A DNA stretch of 64,000 bases from an uncultured Aeromonadales bacterium (GTDB lineage Bacteria > Pseudomonadota > Gammaproteobacteria > Enterobacterales > Succinivibrionaceae). The number at the start of each line of letters is the position of its first letter. The first letter of the stretch is position 1. A program made the translations under genes and the position numbers. Location: positions 62,001-126,000 of the forward strand of contig CACZLZ010000003.1 in assembly GCA_902782145.1 (NCBI GenBank), read 5' to 3'. Below, one piece after another: positions 1-9,262 of the stretch. The notes under the pieces were generated by a model. That model had not been told where the DNA came from and made no database searches. It saw only the letters and a program-made list of their open reading frames with translations.

Positions 1-590
1 GGAAGTCCGGAGAGCTCCGCCTCATCGGTGACCTGGCAGTGCCAGTTGAGCACCGCATCCATCACATTGTGGCTGAACTTGGAGGACAGCTCTGACAGGC
101 GCTGGGTCAGTTCCAGATATTTCCGCCGGCCCTCCTCCGGCAGGGAGATGCCGCTGAGCCGGAAGGATCGCATGGTGTTCTCCACATCCTGCCGCTCGGC
201 CCGGGAAAGTTCCTTGAAAGAGGGGGAGTCCATGATCTTCCGGTAAGCCTCATACAGCCCCCGGTGCTGCCCCACAAAGGCGCTGAAGTCCGTGAGATCC
301 GGCAATGCCGAGTCATGGGCCGCCCGGAGCTCATCCGTGTCCATGACGCTGTTCAGGTGGGAAACCGCCGACCACATCCGGGTCAGCCGGTCATCCGCCC
401 GGTCAATGGGTCCGGTCAGCTCCCGGTAGGTCAGATCCCCTTTCTCCCCGCCCCGGGCCAAGGTGTCCCGGATGCAGTCACGGTTCTCCTGGATCAGTTC
501 CCGGACCGCCGGCAGCACATCCTCCGGCCGGATCCGGGAAAACCGGGGAAAGCCCTCAATGCTCAGCAGATAGTTGGTCTCTTCAGTCAT
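1..590 (-). CDS. prlC: Oligopeptidase A, N-terminal part (cut by window edge)
   Basis: This is the first ~196 codons of an M3-family zinc metallopeptidase that degrades cytoplasmic peptides and cleaved signal peptides. Reading the minus strand from the ATG at 590 gives MTEETNYLLSIEGFP, then VSHLNSVMD, VGQHRGLYEAYRKIMD, LSGISLPEEGRRKY and LSELSSKFSHNVMDA. These follow the N-terminal helical region of E. coli oligopeptidase A closely, including SHLNSV, VGQHEGLYKAYRD and TDEAELAG (recalled family sequence). The HEXXH zinc site lies beyond position 1 and cannot be checked. A GGGAGGAG ribosome-binding site lies 10-15 bases upstream of the ATG. Confident family call; the gene is partial only because the window starts here. 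Confidence 0.93.
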   Translation of the reverse strand, partial: MTEETNYLLSIEGFPRFSRIRPEDVLPAVRELIQENRDCIRDTLARGGEKGDLTYRELTGPIDRADDRLTRMWSAVSHLNSVMDTDELRAAHDSALPDLTDFSAFVGQHRGLYEAYRKIMDSPSFKELSRAERQDVENTMRSFRLSGISLPEEGRRKYLELTQRLSELSSKFSHNVMDAVLNWHCQVTDEAELSGL

Positions 591-893
591 AATGCGTCAA
601 CTCCTCCCGCCTCTTGCGGCGTCAGATCCGTGCGCCCACGGAAAAACAGGGATCATCATGGCCGCCGATCGGAGTGACCGGGGCGCTCCGGCAGTTATTG
701 TAGCCGAAAACGCCCCCGCCGCAGGAAAAGTGCGGTCCCAGTCTTCCGGTGCCGCCGTCCCGTCAGTCCTCGGCACTGCCTTCCCGGGCGGGACGCCCCG
801 CCGGAAAGGCCCCAACCTGCTGATATTTGACACAGGCGCAACAATTCCCGGGCCGCATTGTCTAAAATCAGTGCAGGCTGGGGAGATGTCAGA
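591..893. other. Intergenic region between divergent prlC and sensor kinase
   Basis: About 300 bases separate the two divergent starts. I see only the prlC ribosome-binding site near 600-607 and a GGGGAGA ribosome-binding site at 880-886 for the kinase. There is a TAAAAT hexamer at 863-868 but no convincing -35 partner. No small gene is supported. Confidence 0.5.
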
Positions 894-2918
894 ATGCTGC
901 TGAAAAAACTGAAGGACTTTCTCAAGGAGAATGTCTACGAACGGCTGTCAGTCCAGATGATGACCCTGACTTTCCTGTGCGTGCTCATTCTGGCCTCCAT
1001 CACCACCTACATGGAGGTGTACAACGAAAGCGAGCACGTCCGGGAGGTGATATCCCAAAACATCGACTTCACCCAGCACACCACCGAGCAGATCCTCTCC
1101 GATGCCATCCGGGACAGGGACACAGACAAGCTGGACGGCTTCCTGAAGCTCATCGCCAACATGCCCCACGTGGCCTATGTGTCCATGACCGTGTACGGCC
1201 AGGAGCCCAGCTCCCGGGAGAAGATCCTGGAGGGTGAGTACCATCAGGGATCCAAACCGGATCTCTCCCTGAAAAACGCCATCCTGAAGACCTATGCCAT
1301 CAATGTTGACGGCAGACCCGTAGCAGAGATGGAAATCATCACAGATCCGGAGTTTATCACCACCCACATCTCCCAGAAGCTGGTGCTGATCCTCTCACTG
1401 AGCCTCTTCACTGCCGTCTCCCTGTCCGCAGCCATCCTGCTGCTGATGCACGCCATGATCATCAAGCATCTGCGCTTCCTGGCCGAGGAGACCAAGGAAT
1501 TCGCCATCGACCAGATCGACCGACCCCTGATCCTGCCCAACCGCAAGGACGATATCTTCCACAACGAACTGGACATCCTGGTCAGTTCCATCAACAAGAT
1601 GCGCAAGACCATCTCCCGGGAGATCAAGGCCAACGAGGCCAAGAACAGTGCCCTGAAAAGCCAGCGGGACTTCTCCAACACCCTGCTGAACTCCTGCAAC
1701 CTCATGATCTGCCGGCTGGATCCGGATTTCCGGATCATCTCCATCAACGCCGCCACCACCCTGCTCACCGGCTACCTGGAGGTGGAGGTGGCCGGGAAAA
1801 ACTGGATTGACATCTTTGTGGATCCTGAAAAGAAGGATCCGGTGCGCCAGCAGCTCAGCGAGTCCACCTACGTCACCCTGAAAGAGATGACCATGCATGA
1901 TCTGGAGGATCACCTGCTGTACCTGGAATGGAGTTTTGTGCCCTTCTATGAGGGAAGCTTCCTGAAGTACCGCATCGCCTTCGGCTATGACATCACCAAG
2001 CTGAAGGAGGCCCAGCAGGAGCTGATGGATCTCAACAACGATCTGGAGAACAAGATCGCCTCCCGGACCCAGACCCTGAAGGTGACCAATGAAGAGTTGA
2101 TGAACGCCTACCAGAAGCTGAAGGAGGCCCAGAAGCAGCTCATCGAAGCCGAGACCATGTCCTCCCTGGGATCCCTGGTGTCCGGCATCGCCCATGAGAT
2201 CAACACCCCCCTGGGCATTTCCGTCACCGCCCACACCCTCATTGACGAGCAGGTGCGGAACCTCACCCGGATGCTCAAGGAGGGGAACACAGATCCCGAG
2301 GATATCCAGGTGATCGCCGACGTCATCTCCGAGTCCAACGCCATCCTCTCCTCCAACCTGAAGCGGGCCTCCGAGCTCATCCGCAGTTTCAAGCAGGTGG
2401 CCGTGGACAGTTCCTCCAACGTCAATTACACCTTCAACATCCGGGAAAACCTGAACCAGACCCTTCTGAGCCTGTCCAATGTGGTGAAGAAGGAGCACCT
2501 GTTCATCAATGTGGAATGTCCCGACAAGCTGGAGCTGAACTCCTACCCCGGAGCGCTGAACCAGATCTACACCAACCTCATCATGAACAGCGCCAAGCAC
2601 GCCTGGGAGAGCGGGGACACCCAGCGGATGATCCAGATCAGCATCCGGGAGAGCGAGGGCAATGTGATCATCCGCTACAGCGACAACGGCAGCGGCATCA
2701 GCCCCGCCATCCTGGACAAGATCTTCGAGCCCTTTGTCACCTCCAAGAGGGGCCGGGGCGGCAGCGGCCTGGGGGCCAACATCATCTACAATTTAACGAC
2801 CAAGCTGCTTAATGGTAGAATAGAATGCCACAATCTGGAGCCGCCCGAGCACGGAGCATGCTTCACCATAACCTTTCCCGCAGTGAGGGATGCCGGGGCC
2901 AAGAAGGAGAGTTCATGA
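894..2918 (+). CDS. Orphan sensor histidine kinase with HAMP and PAS domains
   Basis: A 674-residue inner-membrane sensor kinase. From the N-terminus: a membrane helix at about 22-40, an extracytoplasmic sensor segment, a second helix at about 162-187, a HAMP-like linker, a PAS domain at about 258-375 (LDPDFRIISINAATTLLTGY), a coiled coil and the transmitter. The H box is SGIAHEINTPLG with the phospho-accepting His at residue 434. The N box is NLIMNSAKHAW, and the ATP lid is DNGSGISPAILDKIFEPF. No response regulator lies next to it, so its partner is elsewhere. I chose the ATG at 894, preceded by GGGGAGA, over an upstream TTG at 858. The stop overlaps the next gene's start, so the two are co-translated. 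Confidence 0.9.
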   Translation: MLLKKLKDFLKENVYERLSVQMMTLTFLCVLILASITTYMEVYNESEHVREVISQNIDFTQHTTEQILSDAIRDRDTDKLDGFLKLIANMPHVAYVSMTVYGQEPSSREKILEGEYHQGSKPDLSLKNAILKTYAINVDGRPVAEMEIITDPEFITTHISQKLVLILSLSLFTAVSLSAAILLLMHAMIIKHLRFLAEETKEFAIDQIDRPLILPNRKDDIFHNELDILVSSINKMRKTISREIKANEAKNSALKSQRDFSNTLLNSCNLMICRLDPDFRIISINAATTLLTGYLEVEVAGKNWIDIFVDPEKKDPVRQQLSESTYVTLKEMTMHDLEDHLLYLEWSFVPFYEGSFLKYRIAFGYDITKLKEAQQELMDLNNDLENKIASRTQTLKVTNEELMNAYQKLKEAQKQLIEAETMSSLGSLVSGIAHEINTPLGISVTAHTLIDEQVRNLTRMLKEGNTDPEDIQVIADVISESNAILSSNLKRASELIRSFKQVAVDSSSNVNYTFNIRENLNQTLLSLSNVVKKEHLFINVECPDKLELNSYPGALNQIYTNLIMNSAKHAWESGDTQRMIQISIRESEGNVIIRYSDNGSGISPAILDKIFEPFVTSKRGRGGSGLGANIIYNLTTKLLNGRIECHNLEPPEHGACFTITFPAVRDAGAKKESS

Positions 2919-3802
2919 ACATTCCGGAAATTCTGAACAGCGGAAACCTGAAGCCCCGGAGGCTTTTCGTCTGGGGCATGGTGGCCGTCCTGATCATCTG
3001 CGCGGTCAGCACCATCTACGCCATCATCACCGGCTCATATCCTGAAAACTTCCTGGAGCTGCTCCTCACCGCCGTGGCCCTGGAATGCTATTGTGTCAAC
3101 AGCATCATCCTGCTGAAGCTCAAGCCCTCGGTGCGGATCCGCAAACGCCGGATCCGCTACGACATCATCGGCATGGTGCTGTGCACCGTAGCCCTGATCC
3201 TGGTGCTGCTGCGGATCTGGTCCGCCACTGAAATCGCCCGGGACTTCGCCGTCCCCGCCTTCCTGCTGGCCCTGTCATTCACCATTGCCGTGGTGCCAGT
3301 GAACCTGCAGGCCGACCGCCACCGCACCCTGTCCCGGGTGTTCTGGATCATCCACCGGACCGTCACCCCCCTGTTCTGCATCATGGTGGCGGTGAACTTC
3401 GCCTTCCCAGCGGTGTACCCCCACATCCAGACCGTAACCTGGACCCTGGTGCTGCTGGAGATGCTGATTGTCGCCGTGATCATGCTCCTGTACTCCCGGC
3501 CCTTCACCCCCCACCTGGAGCTGTTCGCCACCGGGACCCCTGATATCTACCGGGACCGTAGCGGGAAACTGTACCAGGTCAGATCCATGAACGGCGCCGC
3601 CGGTGACACTGCCAGTGGTCTCAGCAGTGAAAGCGGGGTTCCCGAGGAGATGGAGCCGGCGATCATCTCCGGGGCTGAGGCCTCCCTGGAGGATGACACC
3701 TACACCGTGACCGAGTCCGAGCCGGTGCTGGGCGAAGTGACAGAGCAGGAGCCCCCTGCCGGACCGGAGACGGACCGGCGATCCGGCTCCACCGGTTCCT
3801 GA
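2915..3802 (+). CDS. Membrane protein with acidic tail, coupled to the kinase
   Basis: A 295-residue protein of unknown family. It has about six predicted membrane helices in the first 190 residues (for example LFVWGMVAVLIICAVSTIYA, YDIIGMVLCTVALILVLL and VTWTLVLLEMLIVAVIMLLY). A roughly 100-residue hydrophilic C-terminal tail follows, rich in Glu, Ser and Thr, and probably cytoplasmic. The ATG overlaps the kinase stop (ATGA), which argues for translational coupling and a shared function, perhaps as a sensory partner or modulator. The ATG lies just after GAAGGAGAG. No enzyme motif is visible; the function is not known. Confidence 0.75.
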   Translation: MNIPEILNSGNLKPRRLFVWGMVAVLIICAVSTIYAIITGSYPENFLELLLTAVALECYCVNSIILLKLKPSVRIRKRRIRYDIIGMVLCTVALILVLLRIWSATEIARDFAVPAFLLALSFTIAVVPVNLQADRHRTLSRVFWIIHRTVTPLFCIMVAVNFAFPAVYPHIQTVTWTLVLLEMLIVAVIMLLYSRPFTPHLELFATGTPDIYRDRSGKLYQVRSMNGAAGDTASGLSSESGVPEEMEPAIISGAEASLEDDTYTVTESEPVLGEVTEQEPPAGPETDRRSGSTGS

Positions 3803-3858
3803 TCCTCATTCCGTACACGTCCTCCCGCCAGACCGGGAAATGACACCATCAGACACCC

Positions 3859-5721
3859 ATGTTCAACATCGATCTTTACAAGAAAAACCTCAGCGAACTG
3901 CGCACCCTCATGGGCGCAGGCGAGTATGACGCCCTGCTGATCCCCCACAGCGACGAGTTCCTGGGGGAGTACATCCCGCCCTCGGCCGCAAGGCTGGCCT
4001 ACATCACCGGCTTCACCGGCTCCGCCGGATGCTGCGTGATCTACCGCAACCCGGATCTGCCGGAGAACACTGCCCTCTTTGTGGACGGACGCTACACCAT
4101 CCAGGCCCGGAAGCAGGCCGCTGAATGCGCCTCAGTCCGGGAGGTCAGCGGCGAGTCCCCGGAAACCGCCGCCGTCCGCCACATCGCTGCCACCTTGAAG
4201 CCGGGTGGAGCCGTGGCCTATGATCCCAGCCTGCACTCCTATGCGGACTACCTGAAATTCTCCCGGATCCTGACCGATGCGGGTCTCAAACTGGTTCCCT
4301 GCCGCAAAAACCTGGTAGATCAAATCTGGCGCAACCGGCCCGAGGATGAGAAGCAGCAGATCATCATCTTCCCGGAGTGCTTTGTGGGCATGAGCAGCAC
4401 CAAGAAGCGGGAGCTCATCGCCATGAAGATCAATGACGCGGGTCTGGACGCAGTGTTCATCTCCGACTGCGAATCGGTCAACTGGATCCTCAACATTCGG
4501 GGCCACGACATCCCTTATCTGCCGGTGGTGCGGTGCTTTGCCATCATCTACGGCAACCAGTCCATGGACGTGTTCATTGACAATGACAAGCTGGTAGCCT
4601 CCAAATTCACCGAGCAATGCGGCGACGACGTGTCCATCTTCGAATTCTCCCGGCTGGACGAAACCTTGCGGCGCCTGGGGGATGATCACCTGAAGATCGG
4701 CCTGGACTTCACCACCGTCAACACCCACACGGCGTTGCTGCTGAAAAAGGCCGAGGCCCAGATCACCGAACTCAAGGATCCCTGCGAGCTGCCCCGGGCC
4801 ATCAAGACCAGCACCGAGGTCAACGGCTTCCGCTCCGCCCACGTCAAGGACGGGGTCGCCATGTGCCGCTTCCTGGCCTGGCTTGACCGCAAGACCGAGA
4901 CCAAGGGGGAGGCCGGCGAGAACGAGGCCAGCCTTGCCCTCCAGGCGGAGAAGTACCGCCAGGATCAGGAGTACTTCATCGAGCCCAGTTTCGCCACCAT
5001 CTCCGCCCTGGGCCCCAACGCCGCCATGTGCCACTACAACCATGAGAACGCCGAGGCGCCCCGGGAGCTGGGAAAGGATCCCATGTACCTGATTGACTCC
5101 GGCGGCCACTATTACGACGGCACCACGGATATCACCCGCACCGTGTGCGTGGGCACCCCCACGCCGGAGATGAAGGACAGTTTCACCCGGGTGCTGAAGG
5201 GCAACATCGCCCTGGCCACCGCTGTGTTCCCCGAAGGAACCTTCGGCTACCAGCTGGACATCCTGGCCCGCAAGCAGTTGTGGGACGTGGGCATGGACTA
5301 CCACCACGGCACCGGACACGGAGTGGGACACTGCCTCAGCGTCCATGAGGGACCCCACCGGATATCCAGCAAAAGCACCGCCGGCGACGCCAGGCTGGTG
5401 CCCAACATGATCGTCACCGACGAGCCAGGCTACTACAAGGACGGGGAATACGGGATCCGCTGCGAGAACGAGCTGCTGATCATGAACGATCCCCTCCATG
5501 AGTCCATGCTGTGCTTTGAGGTGCTGACCCTGGTTCCCTTCGATCTGCGCCTGGTGAACCAGAGCCTGCTGACCGACGCCGAAATTGACTGGCTCAACGA
5601 ATACCATCAGCGGATCAGGGACACCATCAAGCCCTACCTGACAGATCAGGAGATAAGCTGGCTTATCGGGGCCACCCGGCAGATCGAGCCCCGGAGCCGG
5701 AAGGCCGAGCAGGACTTCTGA
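3859..5721 (+). CDS. Xaa-Pro aminopeptidase, M24B family (long form)
   Basis: A 620-residue cytoplasmic metallopeptidase that removes an N-terminal residue preceding proline. It has the three-domain layout of the long aminopeptidase P subfamily: two creatinase-like N domains (the first with ITGFTGSAG and LFVDGRYT), then a pita-bread catalytic domain and a C-terminal extension. The metal ligands are visible: Asp in DSGGHYYDGTTDITRT (about 413-427), His in HHGTGHGVGHCLSVHEGP, Glu in DEPGYYKDGEYGIRCENE. Classical E. coli PepP is about 440 residues, so this is the longer XPNPEP1-like type. It stands between the kinase pair and pssA with short gaps and could be transcribed with them. Confidence 0.93.
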   Translation: MFNIDLYKKNLSELRTLMGAGEYDALLIPHSDEFLGEYIPPSAARLAYITGFTGSAGCCVIYRNPDLPENTALFVDGRYTIQARKQAAECASVREVSGESPETAAVRHIAATLKPGGAVAYDPSLHSYADYLKFSRILTDAGLKLVPCRKNLVDQIWRNRPEDEKQQIIIFPECFVGMSSTKKRELIAMKINDAGLDAVFISDCESVNWILNIRGHDIPYLPVVRCFAIIYGNQSMDVFIDNDKLVASKFTEQCGDDVSIFEFSRLDETLRRLGDDHLKIGLDFTTVNTHTALLLKKAEAQITELKDPCELPRAIKTSTEVNGFRSAHVKDGVAMCRFLAWLDRKTETKGEAGENEASLALQAEKYRQDQEYFIEPSFATISALGPNAAMCHYNHENAEAPRELGKDPMYLIDSGGHYYDGTTDITRTVCVGTPTPEMKDSFTRVLKGNIALATAVFPEGTFGYQLDILARKQLWDVGMDYHHGTGHGVGHCLSVHEGPHRISSKSTAGDARLVPNMIVTDEPGYYKDGEYGIRCENELLIMNDPLHESMLCFEVLTLVPFDLRLVNQSLLTDAEIDWLNEYHQRIRDTIKPYLTDQEISWLIGATRQIEPRSRKAEQDF

Positions 5722-5785
5722 GCGGAGCAGCGCCGCCCGGGCACCCGAACCACCAAGGAAAGAACCGCATCCGGAAACAAAGCCG

Positions 5786-7141
5786 ATGTTCAGTCTGTAC
5801 AGAAAGAAAAGGAAAAACCCCGGAGGGCATCCCGCCCTCTCCGTCCCTGCGGACAGGATCACCACCCTCAGCTCCCCGGAGGACTTCCGGCGGGAGCTGC
5901 TGGAGCTCATTGCCTCCTCCAGCCGGCGGATATACATCACCGCCCTTTACCTGCAGGACGATGAGTGCGGACGGGAGATCCTGGAGGCCCTTTACCGGAG
6001 GCAGGAGCAGTGCCCTCAGCTGAAGATCACCATCCTGGTGGATTTTCACCGCTCCCTCCGGGGGCTCATGGGCAAAGGCCGGCAGTGCGGCAACAATGTC
6101 ATGTACCGGGAGTTTGCCCTGGCCCATCCCGGAGGACGGATCAACTTCCTGGGAGTGCCGGTCAAATCCAAGGAAATGTTCGGCGTGCTCCACCTGAAGG
6201 GCTTTGTTTTCGATGACACCGTGCTCTACTCCGGTGCTAGCATCAACAACGTCTACCTGGGACGGGACGGCAAATACCGACTGGACCGCTACCACCGGAT
6301 TGAGTCCCCGGCCCTGGCGGGTGCCTTTGCCGCCTTCATCCTGGCCAACCTGGTGTCCAGCCCGGCGGTCACGGATCTCACCCGGGAGGATATCCCCACG
6401 GTCAAGGATCTGTCCGAAAGCATCGGCCAGCTGAAAAGGCATCTGAAGCGTGCCGCCTACCAGTTTGAGGATCAGATCCGGAAGCCGGGCGCTGTGGCCT
6501 TGACCCCCCTGTGCGGTCTCGGCAGCGGACGCAACCGGCTGAACCGGGCGGTGCTGAGCATCATGAAGAACACCCGGAGTGAGATCACCATCTGCACCCC
6601 TTATTTCAACATGCCATCCCGCATTGAGCGCAGCGTGCTGAAAATGCTGGAGCGGGGAGTGCAGATCACCATGGTGGTGGGCGACAAGATCGCCAACGAC
6701 TTCTACATCCCCGAGGATCAGCCCTTCAACCGGGTGGGGGCTGTGCCCTACCTCTACGAAGGCTTCCTCCGGGACTTCTGCCGCCGGAACCAGGCCTACA
6801 TCGACAGCGGCCAGCTGAACGTCATGCTGTGGAAAGACGGCACCAACACCTACCATGTCAAGGGGATCTACGCTGACGACGATGTCTATCTCATCACCGG
6901 CAACAACCTCAATCCCCGGGCCTGGAACCTGGACATCGAAAACGGCCTGCTCATCCGAGATCCGGAGCACCTGCTCCTGGATGATCTCCGTAAGGAGCGG
7001 GAGCGGATCCTGAGCCACACCCGGCGCATCACCAACTGGAACGAGCTGGAGAAGTTCGAGAATTTCCCGGAGCGTATCAAGCAGTACATGCGGAAGATCT
7101 TCCGGCTGAAGCTCCACCTGCTGATCAGGAGGATCATCTAA
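5786..7141 (+). CDS. pssA: CDP-diacylglycerol--serine O-phosphatidyltransferase
   Basis: Makes phosphatidylserine from CDP-diacylglycerol and serine, the first committed step to phosphatidylethanolamine. At 451 residues it matches the length I recall for the E. coli enzyme. It belongs to the phospholipase D superfamily, and both HKD motifs are present: HLKGFVFDD (His at residue 136) and HVKGIYADDDVYLITGNNLN (His at residue 357). This is the type II, membrane-associated but soluble enzyme rather than the integral-membrane CDP-alcohol transferase type. It is followed after only 3 bases by recG, so the two are probably co-transcribed although unrelated in function. Confidence 0.95.
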   Translation: MFSLYRKKRKNPGGHPALSVPADRITTLSSPEDFRRELLELIASSSRRIYITALYLQDDECGREILEALYRRQEQCPQLKITILVDFHRSLRGLMGKGRQCGNNVMYREFALAHPGGRINFLGVPVKSKEMFGVLHLKGFVFDDTVLYSGASINNVYLGRDGKYRLDRYHRIESPALAGAFAAFILANLVSSPAVTDLTREDIPTVKDLSESIGQLKRHLKRAAYQFEDQIRKPGAVALTPLCGLGSGRNRLNRAVLSIMKNTRSEITICTPYFNMPSRIERSVLKMLERGVQITMVVGDKIANDFYIPEDQPFNRVGAVPYLYEGFLRDFCRRNQAYIDSGQLNVMLWKDGTNTYHVKGIYADDDVYLITGNNLNPRAWNLDIENGLLIRDPEHLLLDDLRKERERILSHTRRITNWNELEKFENFPERIKQYMRKIFRLKLHLLIRRII

Positions 7142-7144
7142 GCC

Positions 7145-9220
7145 ATGCTGCTGGCGGATCCCCTGACCAAGCTTCCCGGCATCGGCGTCAAAATAGCCGA
7201 GAAGCTGCACCTGCTGGGCCTGCACAACGTGCAGGATCTGCTGTTCCACCTTCCCCTGCGCTATGAGGACCGCACCCGCATCGTCTCCATTGCCGCCGCT
7301 GCCCCCGGGGAGCAGGCCCAGATCTGCGGCCGCATTATCCGGGTGGAGAACCGGAACACCAGCAAGGGATCCATGCTTGAGTGCACCGCCGAGGAGAAGG
7401 ACACCGGGATCATCTTCCGGATCGTGTTCTGGCACCTCTACCCCAACCAGATCCGGGAATTTGCCGCCGGCAAGTACATCATCTGCTTCGGTCTGCCGAT
7501 CTCAGGCCCCTACGGCTGGAGCATGAGCCACCCGGACTACCAACTGACATCATCCATCGACCAGATGGTGCTGCCCCGCTTTCTCCTGCCCGTCTACCCC
7601 ACCACCAAGGGGCTCCGGTCAGAGAAGATCATGCAGTGCACCGAAGCTGCATTGCAGGCGGCCGCGGAGGAGGGGATAGAGGAGCTCCTGCCCCCGGAGG
7701 CCGCCGGGGGGATCACCCTCCTGGAGGCCCTGCAGTTCGTGCACCGGGTGCCCGGAGACTACAACTGGCACCTGGTCCGGGACGGCAGTTCCCCCCACAT
7801 GCGGCGCATCGCCCTGGAGGAACTCACCGCCAACACCGTGGCCGTGCGCATGGCCCGGTCCCGGAACAACAGCCACTCGGCACCCTCCATGCCCTGCCGG
7901 GGCACCCTGCGCAACGCCCTGCTCTCCTCCCTGCCCTTCCACCCCACTGCCGCCCAGATGCGGGTCACCGGGGAGATCGACCGGGACATGGAAAAACAGA
8001 TACCCATGCTCCGGCTCCTCCAGGGTGACGTGGGTTCCGGTAAGACCCTGGTGGCGGCCCTGAGCACCCTGAACGCCGCGGAGAACAACTTTCAGACAGC
8101 GGTCATGGCCCCCACGGAGATCCTGGCCGCCCAGCATCACCGGAAGTTCGCCCAGCTGCTGGAGCCCCTGGGGATCACCACGGTACTCCTGAGCGGCCGG
8201 CTGAAACCCCGGGAGCGCCGGGAGGCCCTGGAGAAGATCGCCAGCGGCGAAGCCGTGATCGCCGTGGGCACCCATGCTTTGTTCCAGGACGACGTCACCT
8301 TCCGGGATCTGGGATACATCATCATTGACGAGCAGCACCGGTTCGGCGTGGAGCAGCGTCTCAGACTGCTGACCAAGGGTATGAGCGGCAACCGGATCCC
8401 CCACCAGCTGGTGATGACGGCCACCCCCATTCCCAGGACCCTGGCCATGACCAGTTATGCGGATCTTGATGTGTCCTCCATCGACGAGATGCCCCCGGGC
8501 AGAAAGCCCATCATCACCCGCCTCATCGGCAGCCGGGCCCGGAACAAACTGATCGACCGGATCCGCAGTGTCTGCCGGGATCAAAAGTGGCAGGTCTACT
8601 GGGTCTGCCCCCTGATCGAGGAGTCGGAGCGCATGGACTTTGCCGCGGCGGAGGAGGAGTGCCGGCGTCTCCAGGAAGAGTTGCCGGAGCTTAAGATCGG
8701 TCTGATCCACGGCCGCCTCCCCGGGGAGGACAAGCAGCGGATCATGCAGGAGTTCAAGGACGGGAGCCTTGACGTCCTCATCGCCACCACCGTCATTGAA
8801 GTTGGTGTGGATGTGCCCAACGCCACGGTCATCGTCATCGAGGATCCCCAGCGCCTAGGTCTGGCGCAGCTGCACCAGCTCCGGGGCCGGGTGGGCCGGG
8901 GACAGCGGCAGTCCTACTGCATGCTCTATGCCGCCTCCGAGCTTTCGGAGACCGCCCGGGAACGGCTGGATTTCCTGTCCGGCTGCACCGACGGTCTGAA
9001 GATAGCCGAGAAGGATCTGGAGCTCCGGGGCCCGGGAGAGTACATGGGCACCCGGCAGACCGGATCCGCCGGCATGCGCATAGCCGAGTTCCTCCGGGAC
9101 TCCTCCCTGATCCCCCAGGCCAATGAACTGGCCCGGGACATTGCGGAGCACAGGCAGGAGGTGGCTGAGAAGCTCATCAGCCGCTGGACCAGCTCCGACT
9201 CCACCTTCACCCAGACCTGA
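7145..9220 (+). CDS. recG: ATP-dependent DNA helicase RecG
   Basis: A 691-residue helicase that regresses stalled replication forks and processes branched recombination intermediates. The N-terminal wedge/OB domain starts with LTKLPGIGVKIAEKL and the conserved LLFHLPLRYEDRT. The helicase core has Walker A GDVGSGKT (about residue 294), the DEQH box in IIDEQHRFGVEQR (about 392), VMTATPIPRTLAMT, ATTVIEVGVDVPNA and QLHQLRGRVGRG, then the TRG region LELRGPGEYMGTRQTG. Length is normal for the family. The start lies 3 bases after pssA. Confidence 0.97.
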   Translation: MLLADPLTKLPGIGVKIAEKLHLLGLHNVQDLLFHLPLRYEDRTRIVSIAAAAPGEQAQICGRIIRVENRNTSKGSMLECTAEEKDTGIIFRIVFWHLYPNQIREFAAGKYIICFGLPISGPYGWSMSHPDYQLTSSIDQMVLPRFLLPVYPTTKGLRSEKIMQCTEAALQAAAEEGIEELLPPEAAGGITLLEALQFVHRVPGDYNWHLVRDGSSPHMRRIALEELTANTVAVRMARSRNNSHSAPSMPCRGTLRNALLSSLPFHPTAAQMRVTGEIDRDMEKQIPMLRLLQGDVGSGKTLVAALSTLNAAENNFQTAVMAPTEILAAQHHRKFAQLLEPLGITTVLLSGRLKPRERREALEKIASGEAVIAVGTHALFQDDVTFRDLGYIIIDEQHRFGVEQRLRLLTKGMSGNRIPHQLVMTATPIPRTLAMTSYADLDVSSIDEMPPGRKPIITRLIGSRARNKLIDRIRSVCRDQKWQVYWVCPLIEESERMDFAAAEEECRRLQEELPELKIGLIHGRLPGEDKQRIMQEFKDGSLDVLIATTVIEVGVDVPNATVIVIEDPQRLGLAQLHQLRGRVGRGQRQSYCMLYAASELSETARERLDFLSGCTDGLKIAEKDLELRGPGEYMGTRQTGSAGMRIAEFLRDSSLIPQANELARDIAEHRQEVAEKLISRWTSSDSTFTQT

Positions 9221-9262
9221 GGCATTCCAGGACGGAGGCACCTGATCCTCCCGGGAGAACCC

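Noticed and set aside
4132-7435. Long reading frames of ~600 codons on the minus strand (4132-5940 and 5663-7435)
   Set aside because: They lie opposite the M24B aminopeptidase and pssA genes, which have clear motifs. Their composition (Gly, Val, His, Gln, Leu) is typical of the antisense frame of GC-rich genes, with no ribosome-binding site.
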